From assembly GCF_046630445.1 (NCBI RefSeq), contig NC_092341.1, positions 290,354,501 to 290,418,500 on the forward strand: a DNA stretch of 64,000 bases. Direction: 5' to 3'. Numbering within the stretch: the first letter of the stretch is position 1; each line of letters starts with the position of its first letter. A program made the position numbers and the translations under genes. This document shows, piece by piece, positions 46,752 to 64,000 of the stretch. Origin of the DNA: Rutidosis leptorrhynchoides. Lineage: Eukaryota > Streptophyta > Magnoliopsida > Asterales > Asteraceae. Under the pieces are notes generated by a model. That model was not told where the DNA came from. It searched no databases and saw nothing but the letters and a program-made list of their open reading frames with translations.

Positions 46752-49700
46752 ATGAAGATGTTATCTTTGAATATTAGGGGATGTAAAAAGTGGAGTAAAC
46801 AATCTTGGGTCAGAGATTTATGTGTCAAGAATAACATTATGTTTCTTGGTCTCCAGGAAACTAAGATGGCTCGTCTTGAACCTTTTAGACTAAGAGCTAT
46901 GTGGGGTAACTTCTCTTTTGACTTTGCTTGTTCCTTATCCAGGGGACGTTCGGGTGGCATTGTTTCTATCTGGGATCCGAATGCGTTCAAACGGGAACAA
47001 ATTTGGTGCGATGATTATTTTGTGATTGTAAAAGGCAAATGGGCTACTTCTGACTCCACGTTTTTCCTAGTTAATGTTTACGGGCCTCAAATGCTGAGTG
47101 ACAAAATTCGCCTTTGGAATACTCTGACCGAATTCAAAGCTAACCATGTTGGGTCTTATATTATGTTTGGTGATTTCAATGAAGTGCGTGAAGAGGCGGA
47201 TCGTTTCGGGACTGTTTTTAACAGTATTGGAGCATCTCACTTTAATAATTTTATTAATGATGCAGGTTTCTTTGACATGCCTTTAGGTAACAGGAGATTT
47301 TCTTGGATGAACAAAACGGGAACAAAGATGAGTCTGATTGACAGATTCTTTGTGTCTCATGATGTTCTCTCATATTTTCCAGATATTTCCGCTGAGGCCT
47401 TTAATAGGGGATGGTCAGATCATATCCCTCTTTATCTTCATGTGAATCATAATGATTTCGGCCCGATTCCTTTTAAGCTTTTTAATTCTTGGTTGATGCG
47501 TGATGGTTTTAAGGAGTTTATCTATGATTCTTGGGCGCAACCAGATATGCATGTGAAGTTTTTTGAGAAGTTGAGGAAATTGAAAAATAAAATTAAAAAA
47601 TGGGTGGCGAGCTGTAGATCTCAAGAAAAGAATCGGGTGCAGACCTTAAGGGATCGGATTAGTGTGATTGAATGCAAAATGGAACACTCTTGTGCCTCTC
47701 TTGAGGAGTTAGACGAGAGGACGATGAGCTACAACACCATTGAGGAGATCTCTCTTCTTGAAGAACACGATATTAAACAGAAAGCAAGAATAAACTGGGA
47801 CATAGAGGGCGACGAGAACTCTAAATTTTTCCATGGTATGTTGAACAAGAGGAGAAGTCAAAATCAGATCAAAGGTATTATGATTGATGGTGTTTGGAAT
47901 ACGAATGCGATCGATATTAAAGCGTCATTTTTGGAGTTTTATGCGCAAAAGTTCAGTGCTAGCCCGAGTGATACTGAGATACCAAATTTATCTCCTTTTA
48001 ACACACTGTCCACGACTGACAATGAGTTCCTTGAAGGAAACTTTTCGGAGCAGGAAATAAAAGCAGCGATATGGTCTTGTGGGAGTCAGAAAGCACCAGG
48101 TCCTGACGGTTTCTCGTTTTATTTTATAAAAACATTCTGGGAGTTACTTAAACATGATATTATTACTTCTGTCAATCAGTGCTTTACTTCGAGATCGTTA
48201 CCGAAAGGTGCTACGTCAGCTTTTATTGCATTAATACCTAAAGTTTCAAAGCCTGTAGGTTTGAAAGACTTTCGACCAATTTCCTTAATTGGTACTTTAT
48301 ATAAGATTATTACTAAGTTGCTGACTATTCGTTTAGCAAGTGTGATTGACAAAGTAATCAGCCCGGAACAATCTGCATTTATATCAGGACGTCAAATTTT
48401 GGATGGGCCGTTGATTCTAAGTGAGGTGATTGATTTTTACAAGAAGAAAAATAAAAAATTAATGTTGTTTAAGGTGGATTTTGAAAAGGCGTATGATAAG
48501 GTGAGTTGGGATTTCTTGGACTATACGATGATGAGATTAGGATTTCGGTCGACTTGGAGAGCTTGGATTTCAATGTGTCTCAAAACGACTAGATCCTCCA
48601 TTATCATTAATGGTAGCCCGACGGATGAATTCCCTGTTCAAAGGGGTCTTCGTCAAGGCGATCTGTTAAGTCCCTTTTTGTTTCTCATTGTCATGGAGGG
48701 GCTGAATATTTTACTAAAAGAATACGTGTCTGCGGTTTTAATTCTAGGTGCTCGTTTTGGTTCTCCAGAGATGACTATTTCACATTTGTTCTACGCTGAT
48801 GATGTTGTAATTGTTTCAGAATGGAATTCTATCGATATGTCAAATATAGTTCGGTTATTTAAGTTATTTTACGAGATAGCCGGCTTGAAGATTAATATCG
48901 ATAAATCGAACGTATTCGGGATTGGTGTGTTGGATACAGAGATTGCTATTATGGCTTCACATACGGGATGTACTGCTGGCTCTTTGCCGTTTAACTATTT
49001 GGGTCTCCCCATAGGTGCGAATATGAACCTTACTAAGAATTGTAAAGTTTTGGAAGAAAGGTTTACTAAGAAACTTTCATGTTGGAAAGGAAATATGTTA
49101 TCAATAGGCGGCCGTTTGACGCTTATTAAGGCTGTTCTAGGTCATTTAGGCATCTACTTTCTTTCCCTTTTCAAATGTCCGATTGGGGTTCTTCAAAAGT
49201 TGGAGTCTTTACGCGCAAAATTCTTTTGGGGAGTTGGAGAAAACGGGCAGAAAATGGCTTGTGTCAATTGGAAACAAGTTCTTGCATCATATAATAAGGG
49301 TGGTTTAAACATTGGGAGCTTAAAAGCTTTCAATATGGCCCTCTTGCTAAAATGGAGATGGAGATTTTTAAATAGTCCTAATGCTCTTTGGGTAAAGGTT
49401 ATAAAAAGTCTCCATGGTGATGATGGTTTTGGCAACAACAGAAGTGGTGTTTGGGCATGTATATGCGCTACCTTGAAACAGCTATCTGATCAAAATATTA
49501 TGACAAACTCTTTGTTCGTAAAAAGAGTTGGCAATGGAGTTTCGACTAGATTGTGGAAAGACGTTTGGATTGGAGATTGTACGCTCGCAACCAGGTTCAA
49601 TCGTTTATTTCCTCTTGATGCTAATGCAGATTGTATGATAATTGACAGGTATATAAATGGGACATGGCAATGGAATTGGTCTCGGCCATTGCGCTCATGT

Positions 49701-50354
49701 CGTCATATAGATTCTTTAGCGAAGTTGAATGATCTTGTGTGTTCAGTTACATTATCAGAACATCCAGATTCATGGTCATGTTCTTTATCTAAGGAAGGTA
49801 ATTATTTAGTTAAAGATGGCAGATCATTAATTGATGATTATACTCTGCCATCGACGGGTTTATATACTCGTTGGAACACTATCCTTCCACGCAAAGTCAA
49901 CATTTTTGTGTGGAGGGTAGCGTTGGACAAAATTCCTACTCGTCTTAACTTATCTAGAAAAGTCCTTGAGATTCAACATATTCAATGCCCGTCTTGTGAT
50001 CACAGCATTGAGTCTTCGGACCATGTTCTTTTTGAATGTCCCATAGCCCGCCAAGTTTGGTCAAGAATCCAGATATGGACTGATGTGGACATTCCAAGTT
50101 TTAACTCATGGTCACAATGTCTTCTATGGCTAGATAATTGGAACTTCGCGGCTAGAGTAAAGGATCATTTGTATGTTATTTTGGCGACTTATATGTGGAT
50201 GATGTGGAAGTTCAGAAACAGCGTTTTGTTTGGTCAAGACAAGATTAAAAAATGCGACTTATTTGATTCCATATGTAATTTTTCCTTTCATTGGATTAGA
50301 TATAGGAACAAATGTAATTTGTCCAAAAACGATTGGCTTTATAAGCCCTTGTAA
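46752..50354 (+). CDS. LINE ORF2: endonuclease-reverse transcriptase
   Basis: Uninterrupted frame of 1200 codons. Residues 1-230 are an APE-type endonuclease: E36 in LQETKM, D141/N143 in GDFNEV, D223/H224 in SDHIPL. Reverse transcriptase follows at about 440-760: KAPGPDGF, FRPISLIG, D576 in FKVDFEKAYDKV, RGLRQGDLLSPFLF, and the active site FYADD with D683/D684. Near the C-terminus is a zf-RVT region, CPSC at 1079 followed by SSDHVLFECP. The protein nicks the target and copies the element RNA there. The start codon overlaps the ORF1 stop by ATGA, suggesting reinitiation. All catalytic residues I looked for are present, so ORF2 may still be functional although ORF1 is broken. Confidence 0.95.
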   Translation: MKMLSLNIRGCKKWSKQSWVRDLCVKNNIMFLGLQETKMARLEPFRLRAMWGNFSFDFACSLSRGRSGGIVSIWDPNAFKREQIWCDDYFVIVKGKWATSDSTFFLVNVYGPQMLSDKIRLWNTLTEFKANHVGSYIMFGDFNEVREEADRFGTVFNSIGASHFNNFINDAGFFDMPLGNRRFSWMNKTGTKMSLIDRFFVSHDVLSYFPDISAEAFNRGWSDHIPLYLHVNHNDFGPIPFKLFNSWLMRDGFKEFIYDSWAQPDMHVKFFEKLRKLKNKIKKWVASCRSQEKNRVQTLRDRISVIECKMEHSCASLEELDERTMSYNTIEEISLLEEHDIKQKARINWDIEGDENSKFFHGMLNKRRSQNQIKGIMIDGVWNTNAIDIKASFLEFYAQKFSASPSDTEIPNLSPFNTLSTTDNEFLEGNFSEQEIKAAIWSCGSQKAPGPDGFSFYFIKTFWELLKHDIITSVNQCFTSRSLPKGATSAFIALIPKVSKPVGLKDFRPISLIGTLYKIITKLLTIRLASVIDKVISPEQSAFISGRQILDGPLILSEVIDFYKKKNKKLMLFKVDFEKAYDKVSWDFLDYTMMRLGFRSTWRAWISMCLKTTRSSIIINGSPTDEFPVQRGLRQGDLLSPFLFLIVMEGLNILLKEYVSAVLILGARFGSPEMTISHLFYADDVVIVSEWNSIDMSNIVRLFKLFYEIAGLKINIDKSNVFGIGVLDTEIAIMASHTGCTAGSLPFNYLGLPIGANMNLTKNCKVLEERFTKKLSCWKGNMLSIGGRLTLIKAVLGHLGIYFLSLFKCPIGVLQKLESLRAKFFWGVGENGQKMACVNWKQVLASYNKGGLNIGSLKAFNMALLLKWRWRFLNSPNALWVKVIKSLHGDDGFGNNRSGVWACICATLKQLSDQNIMTNSLFVKRVGNGVSTRLWKDVWIGDCTLATRFNRLFPLDANADCMIIDRYINGTWQWNWSRPLRSCRHIDSLAKLNDLVCSVTLSEHPDSWSCSLSKEGNYLVKDGRSLIDDYTLPSTGLYTRWNTILPRKVNIFVWRVALDKIPTRLNLSRKVLEIQHIQCPSCDHSIESSDHVLFECPIARQVWSRIQIWTDVDIPSFNSWSQCLLWLDNWNFAARVKDHLYVILATYMWMMWKFRNSVLFGQDKIKKCDLFDSICNFSFHWIRYRNKCNLSKNDWLYKPL

Positions 50355-50442
50355 TGTTTTGCTATCCTCCTCTAGTGTCTTTCTAGAGTGAGTTGTTAAT
50401 AAATGGTTGTTCAAAAAAAAAAAATTTGTCTTTTAGAAAACA

Positions 50443-51218
50443 CCTCTTAAAGCTACATTACTTAGTAGAAGATGAGGGGTAGGATCATTTGAAGAACGTT
50501 TGTTCAGTTTCTATTTGTAATCTCTTAAATAAACCACTATAACTAACTTGTTAACGATTGTACTACACAAAGTACAATGGTACTTGCTCATTTCTTCACC
50601 ATTGTAGTACATCGTCTAAATCTTTCAGTTTTTGATAAAATATTATATTATGGACAGTTACGACACGTACATTGTAATCGTTAAACTATTTTTATTTATC
50701 AATATATGTTACAGTAATAGTTGTTACTTATAAGATATAGTGCTTTCGTATCTAAGGCTGAAATCAACTTTTAAATCTCAACTTTTGTGTATGGAAACAT
50801 GGTATATTATGTCAAACAAAGAAAAGAATTAGTCTAGATGCATCATATGGACCCAAAACTAATTCAATTGTAACAATAACAAATAATTGAATTTGCGACT
50901 TAATTACTAGCTTGGTCATCAAAAATTTCTATCTATTTTGCATCTAACCTATAACAAATTTGAAAACCAAAGGCATTTATCAAATGTATAGAGTTTGTCT
51001 TTTCAATCTTAAGAACATAGTAAATCAATGAAACATATCTCATTAGATCTATTACAAAAAAAAAGGAATTACTAAAACAGAAACCTGAATTTAAGTAGTT
51101 TAGTAAAGCATATAGTTCATGTTTCTTCTCGTGTCCATTTTCTGGAAAAACAAATCATCAAACCAAAAAACTAATGGTAAAATAAATGGCTTGTCGTTCG
51201 TGCCTCGAGAAAGATTGA
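50443..51218. other. Region downstream of the host gene, includes its 3' UTR
   Basis: The minus-strand gene ends at 51219, so the right part here is its 3' UTR. The polyadenylation site cannot be placed with confidence. No other gene seen. Confidence 0.5.
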
Positions 51219-59785
<8,567 letters not shown>

Positions 59786-59805
59786 TTCTTACCACTGATT
59801 CACCC

Positions 59806-60402
59806 CTACAATAACATAACCAATAAAATTTATGCAAATTCGGCACATGAATGCCTTTGAAACAAACTCTTTATTCAATAAAGAGCTTCTCATTTTTCAT
59901 TTTATGATGATTCAGTTGCAAAGCGACACCGTCATTATTCTATCTACGGTTTCGTTAAATGTACCTAGCAACTTATAAATGCTACAAGCATTAAGTAAAG
60001 TTCAAATATCTATTTAATGTTTTTCAGCATGAAAATACATAACTAACAGATCTAATTAACCTAATTTTGAAAATAATTATCGCATAAACAGAACTCGTTT
60101 AAACACACAGTAACTAAACTGATAATCGCATCAAAATTAGTAGATGATGTAACGATCGTTATGAATCTCAGTTTCAATTTGTTGTAACGAAGTCCAATTT
60201 CTAAATTAAAGGTTTGTAATTATCACAGTAATGCATTCAATTAAAAACCTAACAGGTCTCGCATTCAAATTTTAAACATGTATTCACTTTTGTGATTATA
60301 TATCTACAGGTCTGTGTACGGATTGGAAAAATAGAACGTCTAGGGTTGAATTAATTTAATTTGATTTTATATAATGATTATATTTAGGGAAATATGTGGT
60401 AC
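59806..60402 (-). other. Intron in the 5' UTR of the sterol gene (predicted)
   Basis: Minus strand: donor ACAG|GTACC at 60402 and acceptor TTGTAG|GGGTG at 59806, giving a leader exon of about 60403-60540 and a second leader part of 20 bases before the ATG. Inferred from splice-site sequences only. Confidence 0.5.
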
Positions 60403-60569
60403 CTGTAACTCGTAGATTCGCCGGAATTTGGCTGCCGGAGAATCGCAGGTGTAAATGACAGAATGGGTATCGGCTAAGCAGGATTCAAAACTGATGAATA
60501 TTTCGTTGGTGTTGATCAAAAATTAAATCTGGCAGGCCTTTTTTTTATTACATGTATAGTGTCAAATTT

Positions 60570-60625
60570 GCGGGGCCTAGTATTATTGGGCCTATTGGTG
60601 TTTTGGGCCCTAATAGTGATATAAT
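60570..60625 (-). promoter_or_regulatory. TGGGCC motifs upstream of the sterol gene
   Basis: TTGGGCCTATTGG and TTTGGGCCC within 30 bases, just upstream of the predicted leader. TGGGCY (site II) motifs are common in promoters of broadly expressed plant genes. A TATA box is not clear. Confidence 0.35.
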
Positions 60626-60954
60626 ACGGTTGCAAACAACGTCCGTTGCGTCGTCTCAACTCCAATTCGGCATTTAATAAGGCGGTCAACGATCAAAAGT
60701 CGGATCAAAGGCAGAAAAGGTCGAGTCAATTGCCAGTCAACAGTCAAAAATTTGGTTAAAGTCACTTAATTCAATCAAAATTGACGTAGTTTGTTGTTAG
60801 TTTTATGTATTATGTTAGCGCTAATAGCGATTTAAAAATACAAACTGGTCAGCGAAAATTTTTTGACTTTAAAATATGTTTATATATATTTATATCCTTT
60901 TAAGTCTGGACCGTCTCGACTTAATCTCGCGCCTTTTTCAACGTTGAATATACA

Positions 60955-61066
60955 TAATGTAAAGTATATGTAGATAAATCATATATAATTCAAAAGTATA
61001 TGTAGATAATTCATATATATAATACAAATATAATAATTCAAAAGTATATGTAGATAATTCATATAT
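60955..61066. repeat. Short tandem repeat AAGTATATGTAGATAA
   Basis: Three units of about 36-45 bp sharing AAGTATATGTAGATAA and TCATATAT, ending at the Helitron copy. Confidence 0.8.
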
Positions 61067-61068
61067 CT

Positions 61069-61615
61069 TCTATAGTTTCTATTAAAATCCTAAAATGATG
61101 ATGTCATTATTAGGCTAATTCCTTTTTTAAATAAAAATCAAAAAATAAAAGAAAAAAATTTAAGCATGGTGAGTGATGTCATTAATCTAAATAGTTTTAA
61201 ATTAAAATTAAATCTTATTAATTAATTATTAATTATTGTTATTAAATCTTATCAATAATTATTTTAATTATTAAAATTAAATAATTTTGAACTATTTTAA
61301 TTAATTATTTTGAATTGAGTACGAGAAGTAATAAAAGCTAGACAAAAAGAAACTAATTCTAAATTTATATTTTAATTTACACTTTTAAAATAAAAAAATA
61401 ACTAATATTATCTCTTATGATTGGATGTGGATTGTTTAATATGCATTTTAGGTATTTGATGAAATGTTCAGCTAACGAGTTGCTTAGTCGGACTATGTGG
61501 TTCCACGGGTCATTAAACTAAATGATTTTAGCATTTACGCTCACTTAGTACCTAAAACATATCATTAAACTGTTTCGTTTAACCAAACTCGTGGTTCCAC
61601 GGGTCATTTCACTAG
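61069..61615 (+). mobile_element. Non-autonomous Helitron, copy 5
   Basis: Starts TCTATAGTTTCTATT and ends with the CGTGGTTCCACG hairpin, GGTCATTTCA and CTAG (61612-61615) before T. About 547 bp. The base before TC is T rather than A; a start at 61066 (A|TC) is an alternative. Confidence 0.7.
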
Positions 61616-61953
61616 TAATACAAATATACTTTGATATTCAATAAAACGACGTGCAGATATATACGGGTATATGTTTTAGTTATATACTCCGTATATCATC
61701 AAAAGTTTTTATTTTAATATGTAGTCCCTATCTGAATACCTGTAGATTAATATAAAGAACCCTGCATGCAACTCACGTGGTACATGAATTAAAAATGGTA
61801 GACACTATATTTTGTTTGTTTTGTGATTTTTCTAATTCGTTAATTTATTTAATTAATTGTACATTGTATATTGGGTTAATTATTGTGAATCTAGTATGAA
61901 AGCTTAAAGGGACCCTAAATTTTTTTCAAAGCTAATTAGTTTTTTAAGAATTA

Positions 61954-64000
61954 TGACGACCCTCATTTTTCCATTTCTATTTCAACTGTTCTACTATTAG
62001 GACTCTGTGTACTCATAAACTTTATTTAACAAAACTTTGATTAAATAGTAATTTTTGATCAATATTTCCTGTTAATATAAGTTTATGTTTTGTGTGATAT
62101 TTTTATTTATAAACTATATGTAATACTTAATTGTGACATCTATATAAATCAAAAACTAATTAGAACTAAGTAAATATTAATAAAAGACATGGACAAAATG
62201 TAAATGATTAAATGAAATGTAATTTAAATAAAATGTAACTTTAATAAAAAAAATATATAAAATATATAAATAAATACATAATGCCGAAGAAAAATAAATA
62301 AATAAATAAATAAATAAATTTATTAATAAGAATTTCGGCCAAGGAAAAAAATAAATAAAAGCTTGATCCTTAAGTGAGCTACAATCCTAATCAAACTCAA
62401 ATACTTGCATCCTAATCTACTCCTTGATCACCAAGTAATCCTAGTGTGATTAGGAAACCTAAACTCATCTATATAAGGCTCATGATTTTTCCATAAGTTA
62501 CATCACAAATAACCCACAAACCCTCTCCTTATTTTGCTGCATTAGTCGACGGGTTTTCCAGCTTTTTCCCTCTCTTTTTGTCGACTAAACAACCCTCCAA
62601 ACCTGCTGCTGCAGTCGACTAAAGCCTCCACAAAACAGCTTCCATCTTCCTGCTGCAGTTCGCCATCAAAACAGCCCATTCTTTCTTGCTGTTTTGCTGC
62701 TGCAATCGTGATCAAACAGCCCTTCAAAGTCGATTACTTTTGCTTATTTTCTTGATGTTTCTGTCGAGCAAATCAGACCCAAGAAACCCATCTGTTTTGG
62801 GTCAAAATTTGTTGCTGTGTTCTTGCTATTTCTGTGCAACGAAATCAACACCCATTCTCTTGATCTTAATCTTCTAAAGGTATCCCTAAACCCTAACTAG
62901 ATGTTACTTATTAATTAAATTACTTTAAGTATTATATTTTAATGTGAACTTGTATATATGAATATAGAGTTGATAATGAATATAATTAATAAGTTTAAGG
63001 TTATTGAATTATGATTATGAATGAGTTAAAAGAATGATTATAAGAACAAGTCTTATGAATAAGATTATGAACATAAATGAATTTTAGAGTTAATAAGATG
63101 AATAATCACTATAAGTATGATCATGGATATAGTATATGATGATAATAATTATAATAAGAGATTATGAATAAGGGTTACAAGTTGATTAATAAGATTGTTA
63201 AATTAAAAGTATTATGGTTAAGTATGATTATGAAGTATTGATAATTTGTTAATTATTACGAATAAGGATTATGGTTAATAAGATTACGGTTAATGGTAGA
63301 AGTTTATGATTGTGATTAATTATAAAAGGTTATGATTTTATATTAATGATTAATGGTTAATGATAATGATATACATGCATGCATATGTACGTATGTACAT
63401 ATATATATGGTAGGTATATGCGTGTGTATATATGTATATATATACATGCGTGTATATGTATGTGTATGTATGTATATGTACGCGTGTGTGTATATGTATT
63501 ATGTATATATTATAAGAAATTTCAAATAGATGAGAAGTAGTTATATGTATACATATGTACCACCTTTCTAATTATATATATGTAACACTTAGAATATATA
63601 CATATATAATATAGTTAAACATATACATGTATGATAATAATAAAGAATGTATATATATATGTATTATCACATAGGTGTATATTTATATATGTAACACATA
63701 TAATGATAATTTTACATAATAGTTGATTAATTAAAGAATAATAATACTATTATTATAACTTATAGACCTAACTATATAGTAACACCATAAATTACACTAA
63801 GTATATTATCACCTATATATAATTAATAAATACATTAATAATTTGTTATGTGTATACACCTATAACGTGAAGGTTATAATTAAAGATAACGTACAAAGAC
63901 TACAAACATCAACGCTACTTGTGGCCTAGGGTGGTCCTTGTTGCCTAATGGAAACCGCTTGTGGATTTCGAATGCCATGACTTAGATTCTAGTCAAGAAT
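61954..64000 (+). repeat. Probable start of another Ty3/gypsy LTR, cut by the window end
   Basis: TGACGACCCTCATTTTTCC at 61954 resembles the LTR starts seen elsewhere. A TATA box (CTATATAAGG, about 62470-62479) lies some 520 bp in, followed by a C/T-rich leader (62500-62880) with an AAACCCTAA box at 62888-62896, then a long AT-rich stretch with TA/TG-rich repeats (63370-63520). No 3' end in the window, so this is inference from layout. A host gene leader is the alternative. Confidence 0.35.
62292..62321. repeat. AAAT microsatellite
   Basis: About seven AAAT units. Confidence 0.9.

Larger units (their letters stand above)
42681..46755 (+). pseudogene. LINE ORF1 (RNA-binding protein), broken
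   Basis: Starts at ATG 42681. An RRM-like region follows: YYVTNF near 42816, and in the shifted frame KRFGFFRF near 42920. Two extra T bases in the run at 42822-42827 shift the frame, a TGA lies at 43040-43042, and the solo LTR enters at 43358. Across the empty site the frame is continuous (ICREEG before, FINVSIHHVGG after). The right part (45922-46755) has a DUF4283-like region with W-x-E/I-V-G-L-P-L, then an acidic linker and a short C-terminal helix region. ORF1 protein binds element RNA. The 274-codon right part is open but has no ATG of its own at a sensible place. Its stop overlaps the ORF2 start (ATGA at 46752-46755). Confidence 0.8.
42577..50424 (+). mobile_element. L1-type LINE interrupted by a solo LTR
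   Basis: Non-LTR retrotransposon with a 104-bp 5' leader, ORF1, ORF2 and a poly-A tail (50413-50424). A target duplication of 18 bp with one mismatch flanks it (42559-42576 and 50425-50442, core TCTTTTAGAAAACA). Without the inserted solo LTR and its target copy it is about 5.3 kb, near full length for a plant L1. ORF1 is broken, ORF2 open. Confidence 0.9.

Overview
The window is nuclear DNA of a flowering plant. The evidence is a spliced reticulon-type 3-beta-hydroxysteroid dehydrogenase gene with GT-AG introns, Ty3/gypsy chromovirus elements primed by initiator tRNA-Met, a plant L1-type LINE, a tRNA-derived SINE, short Helitrons and several MITEs. The LTR style (TGTRAYGACCCG-type starts and an AAATTTCG/CGAAATTT palindrome before the 3' LTR) resembles Asteraceae elements, but that family assignment is from recall only. 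About 85-90% of the window is mobile or repetitive DNA; one host gene is certain.

Layout. 1-6677: 3' part of a gag-pol-less Ty3/gypsy derivative (element 1) ending in a 2.1 kb LTR. 6678-31164: a nest. The oldest member, element C, is decayed (6678-8496, then 28212-28665, with its 3' LTR at 28666-31164). Element B sits in C's integrase region (8497-28211, TSD ACCGC). Element A sits in B's 5' LTR (9199-20027, TSD CATGA) and carries an uninterrupted 1476-codon gag-pol. 31165-36980: non-autonomous Helitrons, a Mutator-like TIR element with a 9-bp TSD, and long TA/AAT microsatellites. 36994-37309: a SINE. 37324-42558: mostly anonymous DNA with an LTR-like fragment, a Tourist-like MITE and a CA/TA microsatellite. 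42577-50424: a LINE with an 18-bp TSD, interrupted in ORF1 by a minus-strand solo LTR (43358-45916, TSD AAGGG). 51219-60540: the host gene on the minus strand, 12 coding exons, 564 codons. It carries a hAT-like element filled with a GC-rich 14-bp minisatellite in its last intron, and a Tourist-like MITE plus an uninterrupted TTA repeat of about 180 units in intron 7. 60541-64000: promoter side of the gene, another Helitron, and probably the start of one more LTR running off the window.

How the parts relate. A looks recent (3 substitutions between its LTRs by eye). B is older (11 in 2429 bp) and has an intact gag but a pol that is broken throughout and shares its decay with C. That suggests the B/C family moved in trans using proteins from a relative such as A. 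The most interesting signals are structural: a covarying hairpin between PBS and gag in elements 1, B and C; a second copy of the plus-strand primer motif inside elements 1 and A; a small covarying hairpin before a splice-acceptor-like CTCAG in all five LTR families; and the two large repeat expansions in introns of the sterol gene. All alignments were done by eye.
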